In this document: positions 1-7,914 of the stretch, one piece after another
Position numbering within the stretch: the first letter of the stretch is position 1
How the letters are laid out: the number at the start of each line of letters is the position of its first letter
Source: Aldehydirespirator sp965248735
GTDB taxonomy: Bacteria > Actinomycetota > Acidimicrobiia > Acidimicrobiales > Aldehydirespiratoraceae
DNA: 64,000 nucleotides
Direction: 5' to 3'
NCBI GenBank assembly: GCA_965248735.1
Contig: OZ252146.1
Location: 3,844,001 to 3,908,000 of the forward strand
Position numbers and translations under genes: made by a program
Notes under the pieces: model-generated
The model's input: only the letters and a program-made list of their open reading frames with translations
Told to the model about the DNA's origin: nothing
Database searches by the model: none

Positions 1-555
1 GATCGGGTAGGTGTCCACCAGCAAGGAGTTGGAGATCGGGATCCGGTAGGCCTGCCCGAAGCCCGTCCCCGCGTTGGTGAGGAACAGCTGGAACGGGTTG
101 ACGATCAGCCCGCTCAAGAACGTAGTGACACCCCAGAACGCCGACGCCACCGGGATGATGGCCACCCGCTTGACCCGGTCGGCGAGAGCGGCCATCGGCA
201 CGGCGCCCAACACCAGGGTGACGCCGCCGAAGCCGAGAATGCCGAACAGCACGGTGTCGCTGACGTTGAGGGAGTCCTGTATGTCGGGCGCGAGAACACG
301 GATGGCTCGGGGCAACTCATCTATGAAGGCGAGGACGAACATCATTGCCACCGTTGCCTTGCCGCCGGCCCGCAGGCCCTCCCGCAGGGTCATGGGGGCG
401 TCTCCCACGCCGGGCAGAAGATCGTCGGGCAGGACGGTCTCGGCGTCCCGTTCGGCCTGCTCGGCCCGGCGCCTGGCCTCCTCGTCGAGGATGGCCGCGG
501 CCAACTCCGCGGCCGACGGCTCGGGGCCGCTCACCTCAGTCGACTCGTCGGCCAT
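1..555 (-). CDS. MFS-type transporter, N-terminal part (runs off the window)
   Basis: The minus strand is open from an ATG at 555 to the window edge, giving 185 codons of an incomplete membrane protein. About 75 residues of acidic, Ala/Glu-rich cytoplasmic leader precede hydrophobic segments. One of these carries LGFGGVTLVLGAVPMAA followed by LADRVKRV, which matches the MFS loop 2-3 motif (G-x-L-x-D-R-x-x-R). A GAGGGGG ribosome-binding site sits just upstream of the ATG. The gene diverges from the binding-protein lipoprotein gene at 770, with 214 bp between them for both promoters. The substrate cannot be told. The long leader is unusual for the family. Confidence 0.75.
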   Translation of the reverse strand, partial: MADESTEVSGPEPSAAELAAAILDEEARRRAEQAERDAETVLPDDLLPGVGDAPMTLREGLRAGGKATVAMMFVLAFIDELPRAIRVLAPDIQDSLNVSDTVLFGILGFGGVTLVLGAVPMAALADRVKRVAIIPVASAFWGVTTFLSGLIVNPFQLFLTNAGTGFGQAYRIPISNSLLVDTYPI

Positions 556-769
556 TGTCCCCCTCGCGAGGCCCCGACCAACCCGCGGCCGTGCGGTCGG
601 CCCCCCGACAGTAGCCGCCGCGAAGTCGAGCGTGGCCACCTTGCCTCCAAGGGAGTCCGACGCCTCGCGTGGGCGCTGTCGTCGGGCTGTCGCGACTTGT
701 GCTCGGCAACGCGGTGCACGAGACTGGCTCCCCGCCCGGTGAGGGCGCAATCCCGGAGGTACGGAGAAA

Positions 770-2539
770 ATGATGGTCCAGCGGTGTCGCCTTGCACTCG
801 TTCTTGTTGTCTGTATGGCCTTCGTGGCCGCGGCCTGCGGCGGCGAGGTCACGGACTCTGGCGGCGGCGCTACCGCGTCCACGACTCAGGCACCCGACAC
901 CGCCGAGCCCACCACCACCGAACCCGACGACTCCGGCGAAGCGCCCGAACCCGCCACCACCGAACCCGACGACTCCGGCGGGGAGCCTGCGGCCCCGGAC
1001 ACCGAGACAACCACCGAACCCGACGACTCCGGCGAAGCGCCCGACGACGAGCCCACCACCGAACCCGACGACCCCGGCGAGGCGCCCGAACCCGCCACCA
1101 CCGAGCCCGCCGAGCCCGAGGGTCCGCCGCCGAACATTTTCGACGACCCGCGCGACGGGATCTTCGACGAGTACCAGGCCTCCATGGACCGCGGCGACCA
1201 CCCGTTCATGCAGATCGACGAGTTCTGCCGAGCCCACGACCCCGCTCCCAACCGGGTCGCCACTGACGCCGGCATCGAGGCCGACTCCATCTCGCTCGTA
1301 CACCTGCGCGCCCAGCTCGAGAACCTCGCGCTGTTCGGATTCGCCACCGACGTGGGCGACCCGAAGGAGATGTTCGAGACGTTCGCGGCTGTCGTCAATG
1401 AGCAGTGCGGCGGTGTGCGGGGCCGCATGCTCGTGATGCACACCCTTGAGCACGATCCCGTCAGCCCTGAGGTGGACACCGATCAGAACGCGGACTGCAT
1501 CGAGGCCATCGAGGACCTCGACGGCGTGATCCTGTTGAACACCAGCGGTTTCCAGGGCACTGCCACCCTCTGCATCGTGGAGGATCACGAGACCGCCTTC
1601 CTAACCGTGCAGCCTCAGCCGGAGGAGTTCATCCGCCGAGGCGAGGGCAGGCTGGTCATCACCACCCTCACTGCGGAGCAGTCACTGGGCTGGCTCGCTC
1701 GTGATCTGATCGAGCGGGGTGCGCTCGACGGCAAGACCGTCGGCGTGGCTGCACCCAGCGTTCCGGGTCAGTATGAGGCGGTCGAGTCCGGCCTGGTCAA
1801 TGTGTTGCGGGACAACGGTGTGAACGTCGCCGTCTTCGACACCATCGGGTGCGAGGGCAGGATGTGCGTGGAAGGTGTGACCGATTCCGTCCGGAACATG
1901 CGGCAGGCGGGAGTCGACGTCATGTTCAACGTGCTCAATACTCTGTCGGCTCCCGGGTACATCGGGGAGATGGTCGAGTTGGGATTCGAGCCCGGCGACG
2001 TGCAGTTCTACGCCTCGGACTTCAACTCGCAGGCGGCCGAGCTGGTGTCCTCGAAGATCGTGACGTTCAACGGTCAGAAGGCCGGGGCCCTCTACAACGG
2101 CGCGGTCGTCCTCGACGCCCGCGACACCGGCAGCTACCGCGTCGAGGGCTACCAGCCTCGAGCGTTCAACGAGATGTGCAACGACACCTACGGCGCCAAC
2201 AGCGCCTCGGACACGAACCACGAGTCGGAGGACCGCTACGACGGCAACTCGAGGTACGGCATGGTCAGCTCGGTGTGCACGGTCATGCGCATTGCGCTGC
2301 GAGCGATCTACGACGCGGGCGACAACCCCACCCGGGCCGACATCTATCAGACGCTGGCCAACCTGGGCCCCGTCGACACCAACGAGATGATCCCTGGCTC
2401 GATCGATCCGGGCAAGCCGTCGATTCCCGACGCGATCCACAATCTGGTGTTCGAGTCCCCGTGCACCAAGCCGTACCCCTTCGGCGAGGAGAACGTCTGC
2501 CTGTACCCGATAGACGAGTACCGGCCCGCACCCTCCTAG
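770..2539 (+). CDS. Type-1 periplasmic-binding-protein lipoprotein (589 aa)
   Basis: A secreted lipoprotein: residues 1-22 are a signal peptide with lipobox VAAAC, so the lipid-bearing Cys is residue 23. Residues about 40-120 form a low-complexity acidic linker built from repeats of EPDDSGE and PATTEP. The rest resembles a leucine/isoleucine/valine-type (Peripla_BP_6) fold, with GALDGKTVGVAAPS followed by an alternating second lobe. It ends with Cys-containing stretches that may form disulfides. Two in-frame ATGs (770, 773) follow GGAG motifs. No permease or ATPase genes are adjacent, so it is either an orphan binding protein or serves a transporter elsewhere. Ligand unknown. Confidence 0.75.
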   Translation: MMVQRCRLALVLVVCMAFVAAACGGEVTDSGGGATASTTQAPDTAEPTTTEPDDSGEAPEPATTEPDDSGGEPAAPDTETTTEPDDSGEAPDDEPTTEPDDPGEAPEPATTEPAEPEGPPPNIFDDPRDGIFDEYQASMDRGDHPFMQIDEFCRAHDPAPNRVATDAGIEADSISLVHLRAQLENLALFGFATDVGDPKEMFETFAAVVNEQCGGVRGRMLVMHTLEHDPVSPEVDTDQNADCIEAIEDLDGVILLNTSGFQGTATLCIVEDHETAFLTVQPQPEEFIRRGEGRLVITTLTAEQSLGWLARDLIERGALDGKTVGVAAPSVPGQYEAVESGLVNVLRDNGVNVAVFDTIGCEGRMCVEGVTDSVRNMRQAGVDVMFNVLNTLSAPGYIGEMVELGFEPGDVQFYASDFNSQAAELVSSKIVTFNGQKAGALYNGAVVLDARDTGSYRVEGYQPRAFNEMCNDTYGANSASDTNHESEDRYDGNSRYGMVSSVCTVMRIALRAIYDAGDNPTRADIYQTLANLGPVDTNEMIPGSIDPGKPSIPDAIHNLVFESPCTKPYPFGEENVCLYPIDEYRPAPS

Positions 2540-2642
2540 TTCCGCCGCCTTGGTGCGGGGGCCGGCAGCCCCGGTCGCCGCACCAGGCTCCGGGCCGCGC
2601 CGGCCCCGCAAGACACCAAGCCAGCCCGCTCAGGGGTCGAGG

Positions 2643-2660
2643 GCCCGGCCGAGGCCGGGC
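2643..2660. terminator. Candidate bidirectional stem-loop between convergent genes
   Basis: A perfect 8-bp inverted repeat (GCCCGGCC, GA, GGCCGGGC) lies between the stop of the binding-protein gene at 2539 and the stop of the recombinase gene at 2677, which converge here. There is no T-tract on either side, so it is only a plausible terminator. G+C-rich actinobacteria often lack U-tracts. Confidence 0.35.
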
Positions 2661-2676
2661 GACAGCCCCGAGCGCT

Positions 2677-3576
2677 TCAGGCCCGCGGGTGGGTGGTGCG
2701 GTGTACTTCGCGCAGGCGCTCGCGGCTGACGTGGGTGTAGATCTGCGTGGTCGCTATGTCCGCGTGGCCGAGGAGTTCTTGCACAGTCCGCAGATCGGCG
2801 CCCCCGTCGAGCAGGTGCGTGGCGAAGGTGTGACGCAGCGCGTGGGGGTGGGTGGGCACCACGCTGCGACGGTCGAGCACTCGGCGCACGTCGCGGGGTG
2901 TCATGGCCCGGCCCCGCTGGTTGAGGAACACCGCGTCGGCCGGGCTGTCCCGGGTAACGAGGGAGTGGCGATGGTCCTCCAGCCAGGCGAGCAGCGCGCC
3001 CGCCGCGGGCTCGCTTAGCGGCACTAGGCGCTGCTTGGCGCCCTTGCCCCACACCCGCACCTCGAGCCGGGCCAGGTCTATGTCGTCGGGGCGCAGGCCG
3101 CACAGCTCGCTCACCCGCAGGCCGCTCCCGTACAGCAACTCGACTATGGCGAGGTCGCGCGCGTCGCGGGAGCCGTCGTCGCCGGCTCGGGCCGGCTTCT
3201 CGATGAGCGTCCGGATCTGATCGTCCTTGAGCACCTGGGGGAGCCGCGACGGCCCCCGGGGCGCGGCCAGCCCCAGCGTGGGGTCGGCATCGACCCGGCC
3301 GGTGCGGCGGGCCCAATCGAAGTAGCGGCGCAGCACCGAAACCTTGCGGGCGATGGTGCGGGCCGCGTAGCCCCGGCCGCCCAGGTGGGCCAGATAACGG
3401 CGCAGGGCCCGGCGGTCCACCGACGCGGGGCCGAAATGGCCGGCCTCATCCAGCCACCCTGCCGCCGCAGCCGCATCCCGGGCGTACACGGCCCGCGTGG
3501 AGTCGGCCACGCTGCCCAATGAGTCGAGCCAAGGGCTCAGGCACCAGCTGTCCACAACTCCATTGTAGTTTTCCAC
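2677..3576 (-). CDS. xerC: Tyrosine site-specific recombinase, XerC/XerD type
   Basis: A 299-aa tyrosine recombinase of the size expected for XerC/D, which resolve chromosome dimers at dif. Residues about 12-95 are the SAM-like DNA-binding N-terminal domain (ADSTRAVYARD). The catalytic domain shows the conserved Arg in GSGLRVSELCGL, Lys in WGKGAKQRLVPL, HALRHTFATHLL, GH in ELLGHADI, and the Tyr nucleophile in TTQIYTHVS. The GTG start at 3576 is the longest choice; a second GTG lies seven codons in. It lies downstream of dprA and comM on the same strand with a 42-bp gap, the common actinobacterial order. Whether it is XerC or XerD is not settled by sequence reading alone. Confidence 0.9.
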   Translation of the reverse strand: MENYNGVVDSWCLSPWLDSLGSVADSTRAVYARDAAAAAGWLDEAGHFGPASVDRRALRRYLAHLGGRGYAARTIARKVSVLRRYFDWARRTGRVDADPTLGLAAPRGPSRLPQVLKDDQIRTLIEKPARAGDDGSRDARDLAIVELLYGSGLRVSELCGLRPDDIDLARLEVRVWGKGAKQRLVPLSEPAAGALLAWLEDHRHSLVTRDSPADAVFLNQRGRAMTPRDVRRVLDRRSVVPTHPHALRHTFATHLLDGGADLRTVQELLGHADIATTQIYTHVSRERLREVHRTTHPRA

Positions 3577-3618
3577 AGGGCGCTCGAAGTGTCAGGACCT
3601 CAGGGAGGCGGCGCGGCT

Positions 3619-4761
3619 TCAGGCTCGCAGAACGCGAGCCCCATCGCGGGCCAGCAGGCCCCGGCGCTCGAGGCCGTCGGCCGCCACCAGCACCGCCGGC
3701 ACAGGCGCTCCCGCGCGAAGCACCAGCGCATCGAGGCTCACCGGGCCGTCGTCGAGCAGGTCGAGCAGCCGCTGCTGGAGCGGGTCGAGCCCGTGCCTGT
3801 CGATCCCGCTCTCAGACGCGTCACGACCTCGGGCGCCATCGGGCTGTGCTGCGCCACCGGTCACCCCGGCGGTGGCCAGCCCGAGGGCCACGAGCACATC
3901 CTCGGTGGAGCAGGCCGGAGCGCAGCCCTCGCTCAATAGCAGGTTGGTGCCCGCCGCGGCCGGGTTCCGCACCGATCCGGGCACCGCCATCACCGCGACC
4001 CCTCGCCGTATCGCCTCCTCGACGGTGTGCATTGAGCCTCCGGCCCGCTTCGACTCCACCACGACCACCACATCGGCCAGTGCGGCCAGGAGCCGGTTGC
4101 GGGCCGGGAAGCGCCAACCCTCGGGCTCGGCGCCCAGGGGAGCCTCGGTCAACAAGGTCCCGGCTGCGCTCACCGCCTCCCACAGGTCGCGGTTTCCCCT
4201 CGGATACACGACGTCGAGGCCGCTGCCGACTACCCCCACCACCGGGGCTCCCTGTGCGGCCAGGGCGCCGCGGTGGGCCGCCCCGTCGATTCCTAGCGCG
4301 AGGCCCGAGACCACCGTCACACCTGCGGAGGCGAGCCCCGAGCCCAGCTCCATGGCCACCGAGCGTCCCGTGGGCGTGCAGCGCCGGGTGCCGACTATGG
4401 CCACCGCGGGTGCCATCGGGTCGGGCACGCGGCCGAGGCGGAACACGATCGGTGCCGGATCGATGTCATCGGCGATCGCGGGCGGGTGCTGGGCGCTGGC
4501 CGCGGTGGTGACCCAGGCGTCGAGGGCCTCCAGCTTGGCGGCCACCGCGTCGAGGTCGGTGTCGCGGGCGTGCGCACTCCAGGCCGCCCGCACGTCATCA
4601 TCGGCCACCGAGACACCGGTGTCGCCCCGCTTGACCTCCTCCCAAACGTCGGCGGGGTCCCGTCCCCCCAGCAGCCGTTGCAGCCGCCGCGGGGTGGACC
4701 GGGGCAGCGAAGCCAGCGCGGCGGCGCACACCCCCCGATCGAGCCCGGCCACATCATCCAT
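3619..4761 (-). CDS. dprA: DprA, DNA-processing / RecA-loading protein
   Basis: DprA binds incoming single-stranded DNA during natural transformation and loads RecA. An N-terminal helix-hairpin-helix-like region (residues 1-60) precedes the Rossmann-type core with VAIVGTRRCTPTG and VVSGLALGIDGAAH. A C-terminal winged-helix (DML1-like) domain starts around residue 322 with LLDLLDDGPVSLDAL. At 380 aa it is full length. Its start overlaps the end of comM by 8 bp, so the two are probably translationally coupled. It is conserved well outside transformable bacteria, so competence cannot be inferred from it alone. Confidence 0.93.
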   Translation of the reverse strand: MDDVAGLDRGVCAAALASLPRSTPRRLQRLLGGRDPADVWEEVKRGDTGVSVADDDVRAAWSAHARDTDLDAVAAKLEALDAWVTTAASAQHPPAIADDIDPAPIVFRLGRVPDPMAPAVAIVGTRRCTPTGRSVAMELGSGLASAGVTVVSGLALGIDGAAHRGALAAQGAPVVGVVGSGLDVVYPRGNRDLWEAVSAAGTLLTEAPLGAEPEGWRFPARNRLLAALADVVVVVESKRAGGSMHTVEEAIRRGVAVMAVPGSVRNPAAAGTNLLLSEGCAPACSTEDVLVALGLATAGVTGGAAQPDGARGRDASESGIDRHGLDPLQQRLLDLLDDGPVSLDALVLRAGAPVPAVLVAADGLERRGLLARDGARVLRA

Positions 4762-6265
4762 GGACGAGACCTCCCGCGGCGTCGAGCCTCATCCTCAACG
4801 AGAGCGCGGTCAGCACGTCGGCGGCGCGCAGCTCGCGGCCGCCGTCGTCGAGATCTCGGATCGTGCGGGCCACCGTGCGGACTCGGCGCAGTCCTCGTGC
4901 ACTGAGGCGACCCTCGGCCAGGGCCTCCCTCAGCACCTCCGTCGCGGCTCTGTCGAGGGGGCCGTGCAGCTCCAGGTCCGCACCGGTCAGCTCGCTGTTG
5001 CTGTTGACACCTCGCTGTTGGGCCCGCCTGCGCACATCCAGCACCCGCTCGGCGACCTCGGCGCTGGGGGTGCTGGGCTCGGTGTCAAGCAGATCGGCCG
5101 GATCGGGACGGTCCACTCGGACCACGAGATCGAGCCGGTCCACGAACGGGCCGGACAGGCGGCGCTGGTAGCGGGCCAGCGCTCCGGGGGCGCAGCGGCA
5201 GCCGACGGTGCCGCCCGCGCCGCACGGGCAGGGATTCATGGCCGCCACCAGCAGGAACCGGGCCGGGTGCTCGACCATCCCCTGCGAGCGGGCCACCCGG
5301 ATCATGCCCTCCTCCAGCGGCTGGCGCAGGGCGTCCAGCACCGACGGCGCGAACTCTCCGAGCTCGTCGAGGAAGAGCACACCGCCGGTGGCCGCGCTCA
5401 CCTCGCCGGGCCGGGCCCGGGCGGTGCCCCCTCCCACCAGCGCGGCCATCGACGACGAATGGTGAGGAGCCCTGAACGGGGGGCGGGTGATCAGGCCGTC
5501 GGGCAGCGCCAGCCCCGCGGCCGAATGGACCCGGGTGACCTCCAGGGCCGCCTCGGTCGGCAGATCGGGCAGCAGGCCGACGAGCCGGCGGGCCAGCATG
5601 GTCTTGCCCGCCCCCGGGGGCCCGACGAGCAGCAGGTGGTGACCCCCGGCCGCGGCCACCTCCAGCGCCCACCTAGCCAGGGGCTGGCCCGCGATGTCGG
5701 CTAGGTCCGGCTCGGGCTCGGGTGGAACCACCCGCGCAGCCGCGGGCGGCTCCGGCCAGGGCGCCGTTCCCGCCAGCGCCTCGAACACCTCCCGGAGCGT
5801 CCCGACGGGGCGGACCCTCTCGCGGGCCACCAGCGAGGCCACCGCGCCGTCGCGGGCCGCCACGATCACCGAGGAGTGGTCAATGGCGTCGACCAGGGGC
5901 AGCGCGCCGGGCACCGGTCTCACCGAGCCGTCGAGCCCGAGCTGGCCGAGAGCGCCGGTGTCGGCGATCGACGCCTTGTCGAGCTGCTTGTCAGCGACGA
6001 GCACTCCGATCGCGACCGCGAGGTCGAGCCCTGCGCCCGACTTGGGCATGTCGCTCGGCGCGAGGTTGACGGTGATGCGCTTCATCGGCCAATGCAGGTC
6101 GCTGGAGACGATGGCGGCCCGGACACGGTCGCGGGCCTCCCGACACGAGGTGTCGGGCAGGCCGACGACCGTGAATCCCGGCAGCCCGTCGGCGACGTGG
6201 ACCTCCACTGAGACGGGATGGCCCCACACCCCGACGAGGGTTGCGGAGCGGACGGTAGCGAGCAT
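4754..6265 (-). CDS. comM: ComM/YifB-type AAA+ ATPase (Mg-chelatase-like)
   Basis: A 503-aa YifB/ComM family protein. ComM is a hexameric helicase that promotes branch migration during transformation. The N-terminal ChlI-like domain (about 1-170) begins LATVRSATLVGVWG. The AAA+ core carries Walker A GPPGAGKTMLARR and Walker B LFLDELGEF, with a cysteine cluster NPCPCGAGG...GCRC, and the Mg-chelatase C-terminal domain completes it. The ATG at 6265 is supported by a strong AAGGAGG ribosome-binding site. That site is part of an inverted repeat (separate entry). First gene of the comM-dprA-xerC group. Confidence 0.93.
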   Translation of the reverse strand: MLATVRSATLVGVWGHPVSVEVHVADGLPGFTVVGLPDTSCREARDRVRAAIVSSDLHWPMKRITVNLAPSDMPKSGAGLDLAVAIGVLVADKQLDKASIADTGALGQLGLDGSVRPVPGALPLVDAIDHSSVIVAARDGAVASLVARERVRPVGTLREVFEALAGTAPWPEPPAAARVVPPEPEPDLADIAGQPLARWALEVAAAGGHHLLLVGPPGAGKTMLARRLVGLLPDLPTEAALEVTRVHSAAGLALPDGLITRPPFRAPHHSSSMAALVGGGTARARPGEVSAATGGVLFLDELGEFAPSVLDALRQPLEEGMIRVARSQGMVEHPARFLLVAAMNPCPCGAGGTVGCRCAPGALARYQRRLSGPFVDRLDLVVRVDRPDPADLLDTEPSTPSAEVAERVLDVRRRAQQRGVNSNSELTGADLELHGPLDRAATEVLREALAEGRLSARGLRRVRTVARTIRDLDDGGRELRAADVLTALSLRMRLDAAGGLVHG

Positions 6266-6299
6266 GACGGCCTCCTTGCGCAGGGGATCGGAGGCCGTC
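6266..6299 (-). promoter_or_regulatory. Inverted repeat that would sequester the comM ribosome-binding site
   Basis: Directly before the comM ATG, the mRNA would read GACGGCCTCC, a 14-nt loop, then GGAGGCCGTC: a perfect 10-bp stem. The 3' arm contains the AAGGAGG Shine-Dalgarno and abuts the start codon. If folded, it would block initiation of comM and so of the coupled dprA. The perfect complementarity is seen; the regulatory role is inferred. Confidence 0.55.
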
Positions 6300-6346
6300 G
6301 TCGGTCCGGCCGGCGGCTAGCCGTGCGTCGCGCTTCGACGCGACAC

Positions 6347-6365
6347 AAGTACAACTATAGTACTT
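6347..6365. promoter_or_regulatory. Palindrome AAGTAC-N7-GTACTT
   Basis: A perfect 6-bp inverted repeat with a 7-bp AT-rich centre lies 80 bp upstream of comM and overlaps the stop codon of the cytochrome gene. It is strikingly AT-rich against the local background. It could be an operator for comM or the loop of a short terminator for the cytochrome gene. No regulator is evident nearby. Confidence 0.3.
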
Positions 6366-6723
6366 CTCGTGTATATCTGACTACAGCGAGGATTTGTCCG
6401 GCATCCAGAACCTCTTCGAAGGCGGGCATGGCCCGAACCCCCCTGGTGACGATCTCGATCTGATCGTCGATGTCGGGATAGCGCCTGATCATCAACCCCT
6501 CCGACAGCTTCGTGCCCCGTCCCCCGCCGCCGTCGTTTCCGTGGCAGTTGGCGCAGCGGTCGATGTAGGCCCGCCGTCCCGCCACCAGCACCGGGTCGAC
6601 GGAGCCGTCGGCGGCGACGGGCACCTCCGGCACGTCATCGGCCGCGCAGGCGCCGGCCGCCCCGACGGCGGCGATGGCCGCGACCAAAAGAAGGAGGTGA
6701 GTCAGATGGCGGCAGCGGAGCAT
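6355..6723 (-). CDS. Class I c-type cytochrome, probable lipoprotein
   Basis: A 122-aa single-haem cytochrome. Residues 1-25 form a hydrophobic export signal ending GAAGAC, which would give a lipid-anchored Cys. The haem-binding motif CANCH follows at about residue 57, with GNDGGGGRGTKLSEG after it. The likely axial Met is in the sequence VRAMPAFEEV. The protein would face outside the membrane and carry electrons to an oxidase or other acceptor. It stands alone: the neighbours are comM downstream on the same strand and a divergent small gene. The redox partner is unknown. Confidence 0.85.
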   Translation of the reverse strand: MLRCRHLTHLLLLVAAIAAVGAAGACAADDVPEVPVAADGSVDPVLVAGRRAYIDRCANCHGNDGGGGRGTKLSEGLMIRRYPDIDDQIEIVTRGVRAMPAFEEVLDAGQILAVVRYTREVL

Positions 6724-6770
6724 GGCGCGGTTGTCGTGCGGGCGGGTGGCCGGCCCACGATACTGGGGCC

Positions 6771-6881
6771 ATGGGATTCGACCCCACCCGGCCCCACCGG
6801 CGCCGGCCCACTGACCTCGTCTTCGTGGGCGCGGGGCTGCTCGTGGCCGTCATCCTGGTGGCCTGGGCACTGCTGGGCTGA
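6771..6881 (+). CDS. 36-residue single-span membrane protein
   Basis: A very short reading frame: a basic, Arg-rich head (TRPHRRRPTD) followed by one transmembrane helix (LVFVGAGLLVAVILVAWALL) and a stop. The positive head with a hydrophobic tail predicts N-inside orientation. It sits 4 bp before the next small gene and diverges from the cytochrome gene. I do not recognise it. The clean topology and tight spacing to the next gene argue that it is real, but conservation was not checked. Confidence 0.5.
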   Translation: MGFDPTRPHRRRPTDLVFVGAGLLVAVILVAWALLG

Positions 6882-6885
6882 CGCC

Positions 6886-7089
6886 GTGGACCGTCCCGAG
6901 CGCCTCGGCGAGGTGGAGGTCCGCTTCATCCAGTCCTACCGGGCGACCAAGGACTACACCTGCCCGGGCTGCAACCGCACCATCCCGGCCGGGACCGGCC
7001 ACTACGTCGTGGTGCCCACCGAAGCGCCCGACCTGCGCCGCCACTGGCACCGGGGATGCTGGGAACGGCGCACGGCCAGCGCGGGTTAG
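6886..7089 (+). CDS. 67-residue putative zinc-ribbon protein
   Basis: Starting from the GTG at 6886, the 67-aa product has CPGC at residues 26-29 and H-W-H-R-G-C at 53-58, a spacing compatible with one structural zinc. The stretch EVRFIQSYRATKDYTCPG looks protein-like and well formed. Reading further upstream in frame would run into the divergent cytochrome gene, so the GTG is preferred. Small actinobacterial proteins of this type are often found near yraN/rplS, but I cannot assign a function. Confidence 0.6.
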   Translation: MDRPERLGEVEVRFIQSYRATKDYTCPGCNRTIPAGTGHYVVVPTEAPDLRRHWHRGCWERRTASAG

Positions 7090-7142
7090 CCCGGCTGCCG
7101 CGGCTGCCCCAGCGCGACTCGTGCGGCGGCTCCAACGAACCG

Positions 7143-7601
7143 CTAGAAGGCGTTCTCGATCACGTGGACTTCGACGCCGGTGACGGTGGCCACGTCGAAG
7201 CGGACCCGCCCGCGGCGGCCGGTGGCTTCCAGCCACTGGGCCGCCAGCGACCGTATGCGGAGCTGCTTGCGCCGGTCCACTGCCTCCGCGGCTGCGCCGT
7301 AGCGTTCGGAGCGGCGAGACTTCACCTCGCAGAACACGATCTCGTCGTCCCGGAATAGAACCAGATCCAGTTCGCCCGAGCGAACCCGCCAGTTCCGCTC
7401 AAGCACCTCGTAGCCGGCCTCTTGGTACCAGCGAGCGGCCCGGCGCTCGCCCCAGGCGCCTCGAGCCTGCCGGGAGAGGTCGGTTCCTCGGCCGGCCCGG
7501 CCCGATGGGCCCGCGCCGCGGTCAGCGATAGCGCTTCTCCTTGACCTTGGCCGCCTTGCCGACCCGGTCCCGCAGGTAGTACAGCTTCGCCCGGCGCACA
7601 T
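7143..7601 (-). CDS. yraN: YraN/UPF0102 family nuclease-like protein
   Basis: The core shows the UPF0102 signature: GERRAARWYQEAGYEVLERN, then SGELDLVLFRDDEIVFCEVKSR, an endonuclease-like fold with the D-x(n)-E-x-K pattern. The family is universally common next to rplS/trmD but poorly characterised. The only ATG, GTG or TTG in this frame upstream of the core is the ATG at 7601, which lies 80 bp inside rplS. The real start may instead be a non-canonical codon near the rplS stop. Last gene of the large minus-strand series. Confidence 0.85.
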   Translation of the reverse strand: MCAGRSCTTCGTGSARRPRSRRSAIADRGAGPSGRAGRGTDLSRQARGAWGERRAARWYQEAGYEVLERNWRVRSGELDLVLFRDDEIVFCEVKSRRSERYGAAAEAVDRRKQLRIRSLAAQWLEATGRRGRVRFDVATVTGVEVHVIENAF

Positions 7602-7869
7602 CGCCCTGGATGACGCGCTCGATGCGGTCGATGAGCGGGGTGTGCACCGGGAACGTGCGCTCCACGCCCACGCCGAAGCTCACCTTGCGCACCGTGAAGG
7701 ACTCGCGTACTCCGCTTCCCCTGCGCCGTATGACGACCCCCTCGAACAACTGCGTGCGGGCCCGGTTGCCCTCCACCACCCGCACGTGGACTCGGACGGT
7801 GTCGCCCGGCTGGAATTCGGGAATGTCGTCGCGAAGGCTCTGCGCGTCGACGAGGTCGGTGGGATTCAT
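7522..7869 (-). CDS. rplS: 50S ribosomal protein L19
   Basis: A 115-aa L19, which lies at the 30S-50S interface. It shows the family's PGDTVRVHVRVVEG near the start, FEGVVIRRRGSGVRESFTVRK in the middle and RRAKLYYLRDR at the end. Length is typical. It follows trmD with a 45-bp gap, in the usual rpsP-rimM-trmD-rplS order. Its 3' end is overlapped by the yraN frame. Confidence 0.97.
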   Translation of the reverse strand: MNPTDLVDAQSLRDDIPEFQPGDTVRVHVRVVEGNRARTQLFEGVVIRRRGSGVRESFTVRKVSFGVGVERTFPVHTPLIDRIERVIQGDVRRAKLYYLRDRVGKAAKVKEKRYR

Positions 7870-7914
7870 GACAATCTCCGCTCGAGTCGGCCGGCACGGC
7901 CGGGCTGGGCGAGT

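Noticed and set aside
3546..3580. DnaA-box-like sequences (TTTTCCACA and a second weaker one) at the xerC start
   Set aside because: Only one good match and no dnaA/dnaN context; not enough for an origin.
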